A stretch of 45,050 nucleotides of DNA from Paracoccaceae bacterium (GTDB lineage: Bacteria; Pseudomonadota; Alphaproteobacteria; Rhodobacterales; Rhodobacteraceae). A model generated the notes under the pieces. The model saw only the letters and a program-made list of their open reading frames with translations, searched no databases and had not been told where the DNA came from. The stretch covers positions 1-45,050 of the forward strand of contig JAABTV010000028.1 of NCBI GenBank assembly GCA_011389685.1, read 5' to 3'. Positions 14,960 through 24,224 of this stretch are shown in pieces (the first letter of the stretch is position 1; every line of letters begins with the position of its first letter). The position numbers were made by a program, and so were the translations under genes.

Positions 14960-16507
14960 TCAGTCTGTGCCGAGGGCCTCGGTGGTGAGTTCGGCCAGGC
15001 TTATCCCGGCCTGGTTCATCGTAAGATAGGTGAAATCCGCGCCCGCCTCGCGGATCCGTTCCTGATGCGATTCGTGCAGGGCGTGTGACACGATTGGCCC
15101 GGCAAAGCCGCGCTGGCGCAGGGAGCGGGCGGCGATGAGCTTGGCCTCGATATCGTCCATCGCGAGGATCGCGGCCTTTATCCGGCCGAGATTGCAACTG
15201 CGCCAGAAATTGCTGTCTTCGGCATCGGCGAACACAACGTTGCGCCCGGCTTGCGCGTGGGCCTTGGCCTTGTAGGTGTCGGAATCGAGTCCGAGCGGTT
15301 TCAGCCCCTGGTCCTCGATATACCGGTAGGCGGCGCTGCCGGTGCGGCCCATGCCGAAGATCAGCACATCGGCGTCGCCAACGTTCCTGGGTTGTTCATC
15401 GGGATGCATGGTGTCGCGTTCAAAGCGATGCAGGGTCTGTTCGAAACGCTCGAAGAGCGGATGCGCAAAGCGGTTGAGCGGGGCCGAGATCACGAAGGAG
15501 ATCGACACCGCGATGGCGAGCGGCACGAGGTAGTCCGGCAGCACGCCCGCCGCGACGATCAGGCCGAATTCGGAATAGGCGGTGAGGCTGAGTGCGCTGA
15601 GGAACGCGCTGCGCGCGCGCAGCTTGAACGCCACCAGAAGCGCGAAGAAGAGCGCGCCCTTGAGGGCCAGCGCGAGGCCCACGGCCACGGCAAAGACCAT
15701 CGCGCCCCAATCCGGCAGGCCGGTGAGGCCGATCTGCAGGAAGAAGCCGACGAGGAAGATTTCCTTGAGCGCCCACAGCGACTGGCCCAGTTCCTTGGCG
15801 CGGATATGGGTCGAGAGCAGCACGCCCATCACCAGCGCGCCGATCTCCGACGAGAGACCCATCGCCTCGAACCCCATGCCGCCGATCACCAGCGAGAGCA
15901 TCATGCCCATCAGCACGAGAAGCTCGTCATGGCCGGCGAAATCCAGCAGCCAGTGCAGCACCGGGCGGAGCAGCGGCACGGCAAAGATCAGCAGCGCCCA
16001 GATATTGGGGGTCTGGCCTGACCAGATGGCCAGCACCACCAGCGCGATGATGTCCTGCACGATCAGGATGCCGATGGCGGTGCGGCCGTGAAAGGCGCCC
16101 AGTTCGCGCTTGGTTTCCAGCAGCTTGGCGGCCAGCACGGTCGAGGAGAACGACAGCGCGATGGCGATGAGCAGCGCGGTGTTCCAGTCCAGCCCCATGA
16201 ACAGCTTGAGCCCCGGCATGAACACCGCGACGGAAATGGCGAAATGCAGAAGCGCGCCGCCCACCACCTGCGGCTGGGCGATCTGTTCGAGCTTGAGTTT
16301 GAGTCCGACGGTAAAGAGCAGCATCAGCACGCCAAGATGCGCGACATGGTCAAGTGTCTCGCCGGTATAGTCAGGCAACCCCAGGGTGGGGCCGAAAATG
16401 TTGATGGCGAAACCGGCCGCCAGAAAGCCGACCAGTGGCGGCAGGCCGATCTGCCGGACGAGCAGGCCGAAGAAGAAGGCGAAACTGATGGTGATGACTT
16501 CGAACAA
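14960..16507 (-). CDS. Kef-type monovalent cation:proton antiporter with RCK/TrkA-N domain
   Basis: Inner-membrane protein of about 515 residues in the CPA2 family. Residues 1-375 hold some 12 membrane segments, including the conserved IALSFSSTVLAAKLLE with HGRTAIGILIVQDIIAL (the ion-path region). A cytoplasmic TrkA-N/RCK nucleotide-binding domain starts near 390 (VLIFGMGRTGSAAY, a GxGxxG-type Rossmann motif). It probably exchanges K+ or Na+ for protons under nucleotide control. The start is placed at a TTG (16507) because AAGGGAG lies eight bases upstream; the frame is open further up to 16660, but that extension is hydrophilic and unlike the family. The gene stands alone. Confidence 0.8.
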   Translation of the reverse strand: MFEVITISFAFFFGLLVRQIGLPPLVGFLAAGFAINIFGPTLGLPDYTGETLDHVAHLGVLMLLFTVGLKLKLEQIAQPQVVGGALLHFAISVAVFMPGLKLFMGLDWNTALLIAIALSFSSTVLAAKLLETKRELGAFHGRTAIGILIVQDIIALVVLAIWSGQTPNIWALLIFAVPLLRPVLHWLLDFAGHDELLVLMGMMLSLVIGGMGFEAMGLSSEIGALVMGVLLSTHIRAKELGQSLWALKEIFLVGFFLQIGLTGLPDWGAMVFAVAVGLALALKGALFFALLVAFKLRARSAFLSALSLTAYSEFGLIVAAGVLPDYLVPLAIAVSISFVISAPLNRFAHPLFERFEQTLHRFERDTMHPDEQPRNVGDADVLIFGMGRTGSAAYRYIEDQGLKPLGLDSDTYKAKAHAQAGRNVVFADAEDSNFWRSCNLGRIKAAILAMDDIEAKLIAARSLRQRGFAGPIVSHALHESHQERIREAGADFTYLTMNQAGISLAELTTEALGTD

Positions 16508-16710
16508 TGCGAACACTCCCTTGCGTTTCGTTCCGGTCGACCGTGGCCCCGCGCGAGGGAGAGGCATGCAATTGCCGTCCCGATTGCCACCCGATCGGGT
16601 GCGGCTGTGAGTCGGGTGCGTGGGCCGGTCATGTTTGGCCCATGTCGGGTCCGCGATCAAGAGTCTGGCCGCGGGATGCGGGGTGGTTCGGGGGTGGTTC
16701 GGGGGCGAAG

Positions 16711-17919
16711 TCAGAACCGTGTGCGCAGTCCGACATTCACGTAGCTGTTGTCGTAGTCGTAAAAACCGATGCTGGAGCGGCCCTGTTCGGCCCCGACGAT
16801 CAGTTCGGGCACGAAGGGTCCGACGCGCAGGTCGCGGTTGCTCAGGCCGAGTTCGAGGCCGAGGATGCGATCCTTGCGGGTGATGCCGAACAACCGGTCC
16901 GGGCCACGGCGGTTATCGGTGCGGTGCCACAGATCGGTGCGCAGGTCGATCCCGTTGCGGAAACTGCGGGTGCCGCCCAGCCGAAGCTCGATCATGCGGC
17001 CCGAAGCGGCGGGCAGGGGGGTGTCGGTCAGGGTGACGCCCAGCGTGCCGCGCAGGAGAAGCGCGGGCGTGGCGAGATGGTTCAACTGTGCGATCAGGCG
17101 GGTGCGATCCTCGGGCACCGAACCGTCGAAATGGCGGCTGTGTTCGCGGCTGGCGTTGAGGGTCAGGTAGGTCTGTTGGCCAAGTTGCAGGCCGAGGCGG
17201 GCGTAGCCGCCATGAGAATCGCTCTTGTGTTTCCCTGCTGTCCAGCGGCGGCGGACGAGTCCGCCGATCTCGATCTGCCCGCCCTGCGCGAAACTCAGGA
17301 TCGGGCCCGCATGCAGGGTCAACTGGTGGTCGCGCAACGCCTTGACCTCGGAGAACCGCGACCAGGTATCGACCCCGAAGCCCAGCCGGGCCCGGTCCGA
17401 GAGGTGCGGACGCGCCGACAGGCCGGTGGCGAGGATGAGCGTGGTGGTAGCGGGCGCGCGGTTCACGGTGAAGGGCAGGCCGAGAATGTCGATCGAGGAC
17501 AGGCCGGTCTGTTTGCCGGGGTTGGTCTCGGGGCGGATGCTGAAACTGAGATACCCGCTGAACATCTTGCGCGCGTCGGTTTCGGCGATCAGGCGGTTCG
17601 CGGCGGCCAGTTGCATCCGGTCGCGGTTGCCGGCCCGCGCGCGATCCAGATGAAACCGGGCGCGCCCGTAGCGTCGCGTCTGGAACAGCGCATAGCCCAG
17701 TTCGAGCCGGTAGAGCGTGTTGTCGGGGTCGATCGAGACCAGCCGGTCGAGCAGGGGCAGCGCCTGTGCGGGCCGGCCCTGCTGCATCAGGGTCACGGCC
17801 TGGACCCAAAGCCGGTCCGGTGCGACTCGCTCGGCCGACAGGCCCGGGGCGGCAGGGACAGACAGCAGAAGGGCGCAGAGGATCAGAGCGGCCCGCATAC
17901 GGCAAAACCGCAAGAGCAT
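16711..17919 (-). CDS. Slam-like outer-membrane protein (TPR plus DUF560 beta-barrel)
   Basis: A 402-residue protein with an N-terminal signal peptide (MRAALILCALLLSVPAAPGLSA), then two or so TPR-like helices (GRPAQALPLLDRLVSIDP, then YRLELGYALFQTRRYGRARF). From about residue 120 to the end it is rich in alternating amphipathic strands, and it finishes with a C-terminal Phe (VNVGLRTRF), as in outer-membrane barrels. This is the layout of surface lipoprotein assembly modulators, which move certain lipoproteins to the cell surface. A lipoprotein gene is directly upstream (82 bp), as for known Slam pairs. ATG 17919 or 17898 are both possible starts; no ribosome-binding site stands out. The Slam call is from architecture and context. 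Confidence 0.72.
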   Translation of the reverse strand: MLLRFCRMRAALILCALLLSVPAAPGLSAERVAPDRLWVQAVTLMQQGRPAQALPLLDRLVSIDPDNTLYRLELGYALFQTRRYGRARFHLDRARAGNRDRMQLAAANRLIAETDARKMFSGYLSFSIRPETNPGKQTGLSSIDILGLPFTVNRAPATTTLILATGLSARPHLSDRARLGFGVDTWSRFSEVKALRDHQLTLHAGPILSFAQGGQIEIGGLVRRRWTAGKHKSDSHGGYARLGLQLGQQTYLTLNASREHSRHFDGSVPEDRTRLIAQLNHLATPALLLRGTLGVTLTDTPLPAASGRMIELRLGGTRSFRNGIDLRTDLWHRTDNRRGPDRLFGITRKDRILGLELGLSNRDLRVGPFVPELIVGAEQGRSSIGFYDYDNSYVNVGLRTRF

Positions 17920-18001
17920 GATGACACCGGCATTGAAACAACGTGTCGCGACGCGCGGACCCGGGGCGCGGCGCAAGCGCGCGCACCGGGCCGCGATGTC
18001 A

Positions 18002-18757
18002 TCATTGGCGATTCACGTAGAAGGTGCCGCCCGTGGTCTCCACCCCGCCGCTGTCGGGCCGGATCGTGACATTGGCCGGGCCGTGGATCGCGGCGGGATC
18101 GCCGCTGCCTGTCGCCCCGGCCGGGCCAACGACCGGGCCGAGCAACGAGGCCTCGACATCGCCGGCCATGCCGCTTGTGCCGCTTGCGTCCGAAAGCCGA
18201 CCGCTCATCGCGACCTGGATGGAGGTCGAGGTTATGTCGCCGACCACCGGCGCGCTGGTCGTCGAGGTGTTGACCATGTTCAGCGCCGGATCGCCGCCGT
18301 TCGACAGGTGATGCGCCGAGGTCAGTTCGCCATCCACGGTGACGTCGTTGCCGTCGACCCTGCCACTGAAATTCGAAGCCCGTGCATCGACCGGGTTGGT
18401 GACGCCGGGGTTGAAGTCGACGGTCATTTCCAGATCGCCGATCACGGTATCGTCGTCATTGGTGACGCGCCCCGAGGCCGGGTTGGTCCCCGGCGTGAGA
18501 ACGGCCATCTGCCCGGCATAGGATGCCGTGCCGGTAATGGCCTCCATGGTCGGTGCGCGGTTGACGACCGCGCTGTGGGCGGTGTCATAGTCGGTCGGCG
18601 AAGCGGAGCCGCCGCCCGTTCCGGTGCCTGTTCCGGTCCCGGTGCCCGTGCCGGTCCCGCTGCCGGCCGGCGTGCCGCCCCCGGGGACAGTGGACGTGGT
18701 GCATGCGGCGAGAGACAGGGTTGCGGCAATGGCAGCGGTTACGGTCAAGATTTTCAC
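18002..18757 (-). CDS. Candidate surface lipoprotein (TbpB-like barrel), Slam partner
   Basis: A 251-residue lipoprotein. The signal peptide ends with a lipobox LAAC at Cys19. A Gly/Thr dipeptide repeat (about residues 31-47) forms a flexible stalk. The rest is Thr/Gly/Asn-rich and strand-prone (DLEMTVDF, ARASNFSGRV, DVTVDGELTS, and the final GGVETTGGTFYV), resembling the C-terminal barrel of transferrin-binding-protein-B-like lipoproteins whose last strand is needed for Slam export. The start is GTG 18757, with AGGAGG eight bases upstream. The gene is in the same direction as, and just upstream of, the Slam-like gene. Its ligand is unknown. The DNA encoding the Gly-Thr stalk is a near-perfect hexamer repeat and could vary in length. 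Confidence 0.72.
   Translation of the reverse strand: MKILTVTAAIAATLSLAACTTSTVPGGGTPAGSGTGTGTGTGTGTGTGGGSASPTDYDTAHSAVVNRAPTMEAITGTASYAGQMAVLTPGTNPASGRVTNDDDTVIGDLEMTVDFNPGVTNPVDARASNFSGRVDGNDVTVDGELTSAHHLSNGGDPALNMVNTSTTSAPVVGDITSTSIQVAMSGRLSDASGTSGMAGDVEASLLGPVVGPAGATGSGDPAAIHGPANVTIRPDSGGVETTGGTFYVNRQ
18608..18662. repeat. Hexanucleotide-type repeat encoding the Gly-Thr stalk
   Basis: Repeated CCGGTG/CCGGTC hexamers, about eight units, encode the Gly-Thr dipeptides of the lipoprotein. Slippage by whole units would change stalk length without a frameshift. Confidence 0.65.
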
Positions 18758-19015
18758 GGGGTCACCCTCCTGTTATTAATTCGACATAATGGATTCCGAA
18801 AAACGTCGTGTGGAATCTGCTGGAAAAAAAACGTGAGCTTGTGAACATGTAAAGAGTTTCCTGACCATCTGCCTTTCGTGTCGCCGAAGGGCGATCCCGT
18901 CACTGTCTTGACGGGCGGGGCCGGACCACGCCCAGGCGGCGGGTCGTGGGTCGTGGTGCGATCGGCGCGATCTTGCGGCTTGCACCGGGTCGCGGATCGT
19001 CGCAATCCTGAGGGC

Positions 19016-19396
19016 ATGACCCGGATGACCGAATGCCCCGATCCACCGCAACTGCGACTTCGCATCGTTTTCGGCGAGGACGAGATGATCGGCCCCGGCA
19101 AGGCCGAATTGCTGGAGCGGGTCGCGCGGACCGGTTCGATCGCGGCGGCGGGGCGGGGGATGGGGATGAGCTACAAGCGGGCCTGGCAACTGGTCGGAAC
19201 CCTGAACGCGATGTTCGCCGCGCCGCTGGTGGACAGCACGCGCGGCGGGGCGGGCGGCGGCGGGGCGGTTCTGACCGATGCGGGGCGCGAGGTGCTGGCG
19301 CTTTACCGGGCGGCCGAGCGCGAGGCCACGTCCGCGACCGCCGGGTCGCTGGCCGCGCTGCGCGCCAGGCTGCGGGATACGACGGATGAGGGGTGA
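19016..19396 (+). CDS. Stand-alone ModE-like winged-helix regulator
   Basis: A 126-residue DNA-binding protein matching the N-terminal domain of ModE: LRIVFGEDEMIGPGKAELL, then RTGSIAAAGRGMGMSYKRAW with the recognition helix, and PLVDSTRGGAGGGGAVLTDAG, the ModE/LysR-like wing. The C-terminal molbindin domains of full ModE are absent, which is a common natural form and not an obvious truncation because the frame closes after a helix. ATG 19016 or 19025 could be the start (GAGGG lies before both). No modABC gene is in the window; the molybdenum enzyme nearest is the formate dehydrogenase at 32-38 kb. It lies upstream of the glycine riboswitch but probably is a separate transcript. Confidence 0.75.
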   Translation: MTRMTECPDPPQLRLRIVFGEDEMIGPGKAELLERVARTGSIAAAGRGMGMSYKRAWQLVGTLNAMFAAPLVDSTRGGAGGGGAVLTDAGREVLALYRAAEREATSATAGSLAALRARLRDTTDEG

Positions 19397-19481
19397 AAGC
19401 GTGTTGTCCTGGCCGTGCGATTGTTCGCGCCGGGGGGGCTTGCGGGGGGGCGGTTGGTATTCTAGCGTATGCCCCAACACC

Positions 19482-19639
19482 GAGCCGGGAGAACCGTCGC
19501 GCAAGACGGTGCCGAAGGAGCAACCGCCCCGGAAACTCTCAGGCCAAAGGGACCGGCCGGTGACAGGAACTCTGGAGAGACCCCGGGCAGGGCCGGGGCG
19601 CCGAAGGGATAGCGATCTCAGGCGGAAGGACAGAGGGGG
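19482..19639 (+). promoter_or_regulatory. Tandem glycine riboswitch (gcvT element)
   Basis: The first aptamer has the conserved blocks CGGGAGA, GCCGAAGGAGCAA, GAAACTCTCAGGC, then GGACAGGAACTCTGGAGA. The second follows directly with GCCGAAGGGATAG, ATCTCAGGC, GGAAGGACAGAGGGGG. These are the hallmarks of the two-aptamer glycine riboswitch. It stands about 90 bp upstream of gcvT, so glycine should switch on the glycine cleavage operon, as is known for this class. Confidence 0.95.
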
Positions 19640-19676
19640 CATCAGGCCGCGCGGGCGCCGCGCGGCGATTTGATGC
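19639..19676 (+). promoter_or_regulatory. Expression-platform hairpin of the glycine riboswitch
   Basis: GCATCA...TGATGC with an inner CCGCGCG/CGCGCGG stem begins right at the end of the second aptamer. It could be the structure whose formation depends on glycine. There is no good T-run after it, so control may act on translation or by Rho rather than by an intrinsic terminator. Confidence 0.5.
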
Positions 19677-19729
19677 CGGTTTGATCTCGACAGAACCGCG
19701 TATCGTTGGGACGAGAAGAGGGGCACACC

Positions 19730-20848
19730 ATGCCGGAATTGAAACGCACGCCGCTTCTTGGCCTCCACCACGAGATGGGGGCCAGGATGGTGGAATTCGC
19801 CGGTTACGAGATGCCGGTGCAATTCCCGATGGGCGTGATGAAGGAACATTTGCATTGCCGCGCTGCCGCCGGGTTGTTCGATGTGAGCCACATGGGGCAG
19901 GTGATTGTGCGGGGACCGTCGGACAATGGCGCCGCGGCGTTCGAGGCGTTGGTGCCGCAATCCATCGCGGGGCTGGCGCAGGGGCGGCAGCGATACGCGT
20001 TCTTCACCAATGATGCGGGCGGGATCGAGGACGACCTGATGGTGGCCAATCGCGGCGATCACCTGTTCGTGGTGGTCAACGCGGCCTGCAAGGCGGGCGA
20101 CCTGGCGTTGATGCGGGCCGGGCTTCCCGGTTGCGAGGTGGAGGAAATCACCGACCGCGCGCTGTTGGCCTTGCAAGGCCCCGGGGCCGAGGCGGTGCTG
20201 GCCGATATCGTGCCGGGCGTGCGCGAGATGCGGTTCATGGATGTGATTGTGGCCGAGTCGGTTTTTGACGGGCTGTGGATTTCGCGGTCTGGCTATACCG
20301 GCGAGGACGGGTTTGAAATTTCAGTCGGGGAAGGCCAGGCCGAGAACCTGGCCCGCGTGTTGCTGGCCTATGATGCGGTTGAGCCGATCGGCCTTGGCGC
20401 GCGGGATTCGCTGCGTCTCGAGGCGGGGCTTTGCCTTTACGGCAATGACATCGACGCCACCACCAGCCCGGTCGAGGCGGGGCTGGACTGGGCGATCCAG
20501 AAGGTGCGGCGTCGGGGTGGCGCGCGCGCGGGTGGCTTTCCGGGGGCCGAGCGCATCCTGGACGAATTGGACAATGGCGCGGCGCGGCGGCGGGTGGGCC
20601 TGGCCCCCGAGGGCCGCGCCCCGATGCGCGCGGGGGTTGCGCTTTACGAGGGTGAGGCAGGTGCTTCCCCGGTGGGCGAGGTGACCTCCGGTGCCTTTGG
20701 CCCGACGCTTGGCGCGCCAATGGCGATGGGCTATGTGCCTGCGGGCTTGTCGGCCCCCGGCACCCGGCTTTACGGTGAGGTGCGAGGCAGGCGGCTGCCG
20801 GTTCTGGTGGCCGACCTGCCCTTTGTGCCCGCGAATTTCAAACGCTGA
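19730..20848 (+). CDS. gcvT: Glycine cleavage system T protein (aminomethyltransferase)
   Basis: A 372-residue THF-dependent aminomethyltransferase that takes the aminomethyl group from lipoylated GcvH and gives 5,10-methylene-THF and ammonia. Typical blocks are [27 protein letters not shown] at the start, FDVSHMGQ near residue 55, [12 protein letters not shown] near 187 and [19 protein letters not shown] near 223 (the folate pocket Asp/Arg region), followed by the C-terminal barrel ([21 protein letters not shown]). ATG 19730 lies ten bases after an AGAGG site and fits the family start. It is the first gene of gcvTHP, under the glycine riboswitch. The length is normal. Confidence 0.96.
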   Translation: MPELKRTPLLGLHHEMGARMVEFAGYEMPVQFPMGVMKEHLHCRAAAGLFDVSHMGQVIVRGPSDNGAAAFEALVPQSIAGLAQGRQRYAFFTNDAGGIEDDLMVANRGDHLFVVVNAACKAGDLALMRAGLPGCEVEEITDRALLALQGPGAEAVLADIVPGVREMRFMDVIVAESVFDGLWISRSGYTGEDGFEISVGEGQAENLARVLLAYDAVEPIGLGARDSLRLEAGLCLYGNDIDATTSPVEAGLDWAIQKVRRRGGARAGGFPGAERILDELDNGAARRRVGLAPEGRAPMRAGVALYEGEAGASPVGEVTSGAFGPTLGAPMAMGYVPAGLSAPGTRLYGEVRGRRLPVLVADLPFVPANFKR

Positions 20849-20868
20849 TCCCTGAGGAGAGACCCCAT

Positions 20869-21228
20869 ATGAAATTTACCGAAGAACATGAATGGCTGCG
20901 CGACGAGGATGGCGTGATCGTCGTCGGCATCACCGAACATGCCAGCGAGCAACTGGGCGACGTGGTGTTCGTGGAACTGCCCGAGATAGGCCATAGCGTG
21001 ACCAAGGACGACGAGATCTGCGTGATCGAGAGCGTGAAGGCGGCGAGCGATATCCTGGCGCCACTGGATGGCGAGATCGTCGAAGTGAACGAGGCGATCG
21101 TCGATGATCCGGGCAAGGTCAACGAAGACCCGCTGGGCGATGCGTGGTTCTTCAAGATCAGGCCCGCCGATCCGGGCCAGATGGACGATTACATGAGCGA
21201 GGCCGAATACAAGACCTTTATCGGCTGA
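20869..21228 (+). CDS. gcvH: Glycine cleavage system H protein
   Basis: A 119-residue lipoyl carrier that shuttles the aminomethyl group between GcvP and GcvT. The lipoyl-attachment Lys57 is in the conserved ESVKAASD hairpin. The family start KFTEEHEWL and the end W-F-F-K-I are present. AGGAGAG lies eight bases before the ATG, and only 20 bp separate it from gcvT, so the two are co-transcribed. Nothing unusual was seen. Confidence 0.97.
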   Translation: MKFTEEHEWLRDEDGVIVVGITEHASEQLGDVVFVELPEIGHSVTKDDEICVIESVKAASDILAPLDGEIVEVNEAIVDDPGKVNEDPLGDAWFFKIRPADPGQMDDYMSEAEYKTFIG

Positions 21229-21246
21229 TCCGGGTCCGGGCCGGGG

Positions 21247-21304
21247 CGAATTTTCTGCGAAAATTCGGGCGCCTTCGGCGAGAGTATTTTCCGCAAGATG
21301 AAAA
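21247..21304. repeat. Palindromic intergenic element in the gcvH-gcvP gap
   Basis: CGAATTTTC-TGC-GAAAATTCG (perfect nine-base arms) is followed by a small CGCC/GGCG hairpin and then GAGTATTTTCCGCAAGATGA. The same end sequence, GAGTATTTCCGGCAAGATGA, recurs on the minus strand at 35655-35636 beside another palindrome. This points to a dispersed repeat family that can sit inside operons. Confidence 0.6.
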
Positions 21305-21342
21305 AGGGGCGCGGTGCGGGCCGGCCCCGGGGAGAAAGAGAC

Positions 21343-24174
21343 ATGGCGTTCACACCGACCGATTACCTGCCCTATGATTTCGCCAATCGCCGCCATATCG
21401 GCCCGAGCCCTTCGGAGATGGAAGAGATGCTGGAGGTGGTGGGGGCCGAGAGTCTCGATGCGCTGATCGACGACACGCTGCCCAAGGCGATCCGGCAGGC
21501 GGCGCCGCTCGACCTGGGCAGGGCCATGTCGGAGCGTGAACTGTTGTATCACATGCGCCGGACGGCGTCGAAGAACCGGGTTCTGAAATCGCTGATCGGG
21601 CAGGGGTTTCACGGCACGGTGACACCGCCCGCGATCCAGCGCAATATCCTGGAGAACCCGGCGTGGTACACCGCCTATACCCCTTATCAGCCCGAGATCA
21701 GCCAGGGACGGCTCGAAGCCTTGCTGAACTTCCAGACCATGGTGAGCGATCTTACCGGGCTCGAGATCGCCAATGCCTCGCTGCTGGACGAGGCGACGGC
21801 CTGTGCCGAGGCGATGACCATGGCGCAGCGGGTTTCCAAGTCGAAGGCGAGGGCGTTCTTTGTCGACCGCGATTGTCATCCGCAGAACATCGCGGTGATC
21901 GAGACCCGGGCCAAGCCGCTGGGGATCGAGGTGATCGTCGGCAACCCCGACAAGATGGACCCCGAAAAGGTGTTCGGCGCGATCTTCCAGTATCCGGGCA
22001 CCTACGGCCATGTGCGCGATTTCAGCGCCCAGATCGAGGCGCTGCACGCGCACAAGGCGGTTGCGGTGATGTCGGCCGACCTGTTGGCGCTGACCCTCTT
22101 GAAGGAGCCGGGCGCGATGGGGGCCGATATCGCGGTGGGCAACACCCAGCGGTTCGGCGTGCCGATGGGGTATGGCGGGCCGCACGCGGCCTATATGTCG
22201 TGTCGCGATGCGATGAAGCGCGCGATGCCGGGGCGGATCGTGGGGGTTTCCATCGACAGCCATGGCAACCGGGCCTATCGCCTTGCCCTGCAGACCCGCG
22301 AACAGCATATCCGGCGCGAGAAGGCGACATCGAATGTCTGCACCGCGCAGGCGCTTCTGGCGGTGATGGCGGGGATGTATGCGGTCTATCACGGGCCCGA
22401 GGGATTGAAGGCGATCGCGCAGCGCATCCACCGCAAGACGGTTCGCTTCGCCAAGGGATTGGAGGAGAACGGGTTCAAGGTCGATCCGCGGGTCTTTTTC
22501 GACACGATCACGGTGGATGTGGGGCCGCTTCAGGCGGCGGTGATGAAATCGGCGGTGGACGAGGGCGTCAACCTGCGCGCGGTGGGCCAGCGCCGGGTCG
22601 GCATTTCCATCGACGAGGCGGTGCGCAGCGCCGATATCGAGGCGGTCTGGCGGGCCTTTGGCATCAGGCGCAAGGATGATGATTTCGCGCCCGAATACCG
22701 GGTGCCCGAGGCGATGCATCGGCGGTCGGATTTCCTCACCCATCCGGTGTTTCACATGAACCGGGCCGAGACCGAGATGATGCGCTACATGCGCCGGCTG
22801 GCCGACCGCGACCTGGCGCTGGACCGGGCGATGATCCCGCTGGGGTCGTGCACGATGAAGCTCAACGCGGCCGCCGAGATGATGCCGGTGAGCTGGCGCG
22901 AGTTCTCGATGCTGCATCCCTATTGCCCCGACGATCAGGCGCTGGGATACAAGGAGTTGATCGACGATCTGTCCGACAAGCTGTGCCGGATCACCGGCTA
23001 TGACGCCTTTTCGATGCAGCCCAATTCCGGGGCGCAGGGGGAATATGCGGGTCTGTTGACCATTTCCGCCTATCACGCGGCGCGCGGCGAGGGGCATCGC
23101 AAGACCTGTCTCATCCCGGTGAGCGCGCATGGCACCAACCCGGCGAGCGCGCATATGGTGGGCTGGGACGTTGTGGTGGTGAAATCGGCCGGCAACGGCG
23201 ATATCGACCTCGACGATTTCCGCGAGAAGGCCGAGAAACATTCCGAAACACTCGCCGGGTGCATGATCACATACCCGTCGACCCACGGCGTGTTCGAGGA
23301 GACGGTGATCGAGGTTTGCCGAATCACCCACGCGCATGGCGGGCAGGTCTATATCGACGGCGCCAACCTCAACGCGATGGTGGGGCTTTCGCGGCCCGGC
23401 GACCTTGGCGGCGATGTGAGCCACCTGAACCTGCACAAGACATTCGCCATTCCGCATGGCGGCGGGGGGCCCGGCATGGGGCCGATCGGGGTCAGGGATC
23501 ACCTGATCCCGCATCTGCCCGAGAAATCCGGCGCGGTGAGCGCGTCGCCCTTTGGTTCGGGCTCGATCCTGCCGATTTCATGGGCCTATGTGCTGATGAT
23601 GGGGGGCGAGGGGCTGACCCAGGCGACGCGGGTGGCGATCCTCAATGCCAATTACATCGCCAAGCGGCTCGAAGGGGCGTTTGACGTGCTTTACAAGGGG
23701 CCGGGGGGTCGGGTGGCGCATGAATGCATCCTCGACACGCGGCCCTTTGCGGACAGTGCGGGCGTCACCGTTGATGACATCGCCAAGCGGTTGATGGACA
23801 ACGGGTTTCACGCCCCGACGATGAGCTGGCCGGTGCCGGGCACGCTGATGATCGAGCCGACCGAGAGCGAGGCCAAGTCCGAGCTGGACCGGTTCTGCGA
23901 CGCGATGCTTTCCATTCGCGAGGAAATTCGCGCCATCGAGGAGGGGCGGATTGACCGCGAGAACAACCCCTTGAAGAACGCGCCGCACACGATGGAGGAC
24001 CTGGTGAAGGACTGGGACCGGCCCTATAGCCGCGAAGAGGGCTGTTTCCCGCCGGGCGCATTCCGCGTCGACAAATACTGGCCGCCGGTCAACCGGGTGG
24101 ACAATGCGTGGGGCGACCGGCACCTGGTCTGCACCTGCCCGCCGGTCGACGCCTATGCAGAGGTGGCAGAGTAA
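21343..24174 (+). CDS. gcvP: Glycine dehydrogenase (decarboxylating), P protein
   Basis: A 943-residue single-chain PLP enzyme that decarboxylates glycine and passes the aminomethyl group to GcvH. The N-terminal half carries the family block NRRHIGP and [30 protein letters not shown]. The C-terminal half carries [27 protein letters not shown] and the PLP Lys699 in [18 protein letters not shown] 21343 follows a GGGGAG site; in-frame codons upstream run through the palindromic repeat and are rejected. The 114-bp gap after gcvH holds that repeat but no obvious terminator, so read-through from the riboswitch promoter is expected. Full length, nothing missing. Confidence 0.97.
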   Translation: MAFTPTDYLPYDFANRRHIGPSPSEMEEMLEVVGAESLDALIDDTLPKAIRQAAPLDLGRAMSERELLYHMRRTASKNRVLKSLIGQGFHGTVTPPAIQRNILENPAWYTAYTPYQPEISQGRLEALLNFQTMVSDLTGLEIANASLLDEATACAEAMTMAQRVSKSKARAFFVDRDCHPQNIAVIETRAKPLGIEVIVGNPDKMDPEKVFGAIFQYPGTYGHVRDFSAQIEALHAHKAVAVMSADLLALTLLKEPGAMGADIAVGNTQRFGVPMGYGGPHAAYMSCRDAMKRAMPGRIVGVSIDSHGNRAYRLALQTREQHIRREKATSNVCTAQALLAVMAGMYAVYHGPEGLKAIAQRIHRKTVRFAKGLEENGFKVDPRVFFDTITVDVGPLQAAVMKSAVDEGVNLRAVGQRRVGISIDEAVRSADIEAVWRAFGIRRKDDDFAPEYRVPEAMHRRSDFLTHPVFHMNRAETEMMRYMRRLADRDLALDRAMIPLGSCTMKLNAAAEMMPVSWREFSMLHPYCPDDQALGYKELIDDLSDKLCRITGYDAFSMQPNSGAQGEYAGLLTISAYHAARGEGHRKTCLIPVSAHGTNPASAHMVGWDVVVVKSAGNGDIDLDDFREKAEKHSETLAGCMITYPSTHGVFEETVIEVCRITHAHGGQVYIDGANLNAMVGLSRPGDLGGDVSHLNLHKTFAIPHGGGGPGMGPIGVRDHLIPHLPEKSGAVSASPFGSGSILPISWAYVLMMGGEGLTQATRVAILNANYIAKRLEGAFDVLYKGPGGRVAHECILDTRPFADSAGVTVDDIAKRLMDNGFHAPTMSWPVPGTLMIEPTESEAKSELDRFCDAMLSIREEIRAIEEGRIDRENNPLKNAPHTMEDLVKDWDRPYSREEGCFPPGAFRVDKYWPPVNRVDNAWGDRHLVCTCPPVDAYAEVAE

Positions 24175-24224
24175 TCCGGGAAAGCCGGCCGGTCGCCTTT
24201 GGCCTTCGGTCGGGGCCTGTTTGG

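Noticed and set aside
14404..14988. Plus-strand frame after the recombinase
   Set aside because: No start signal, low-complexity composition, and it runs into the antiporter gene on the other strand.
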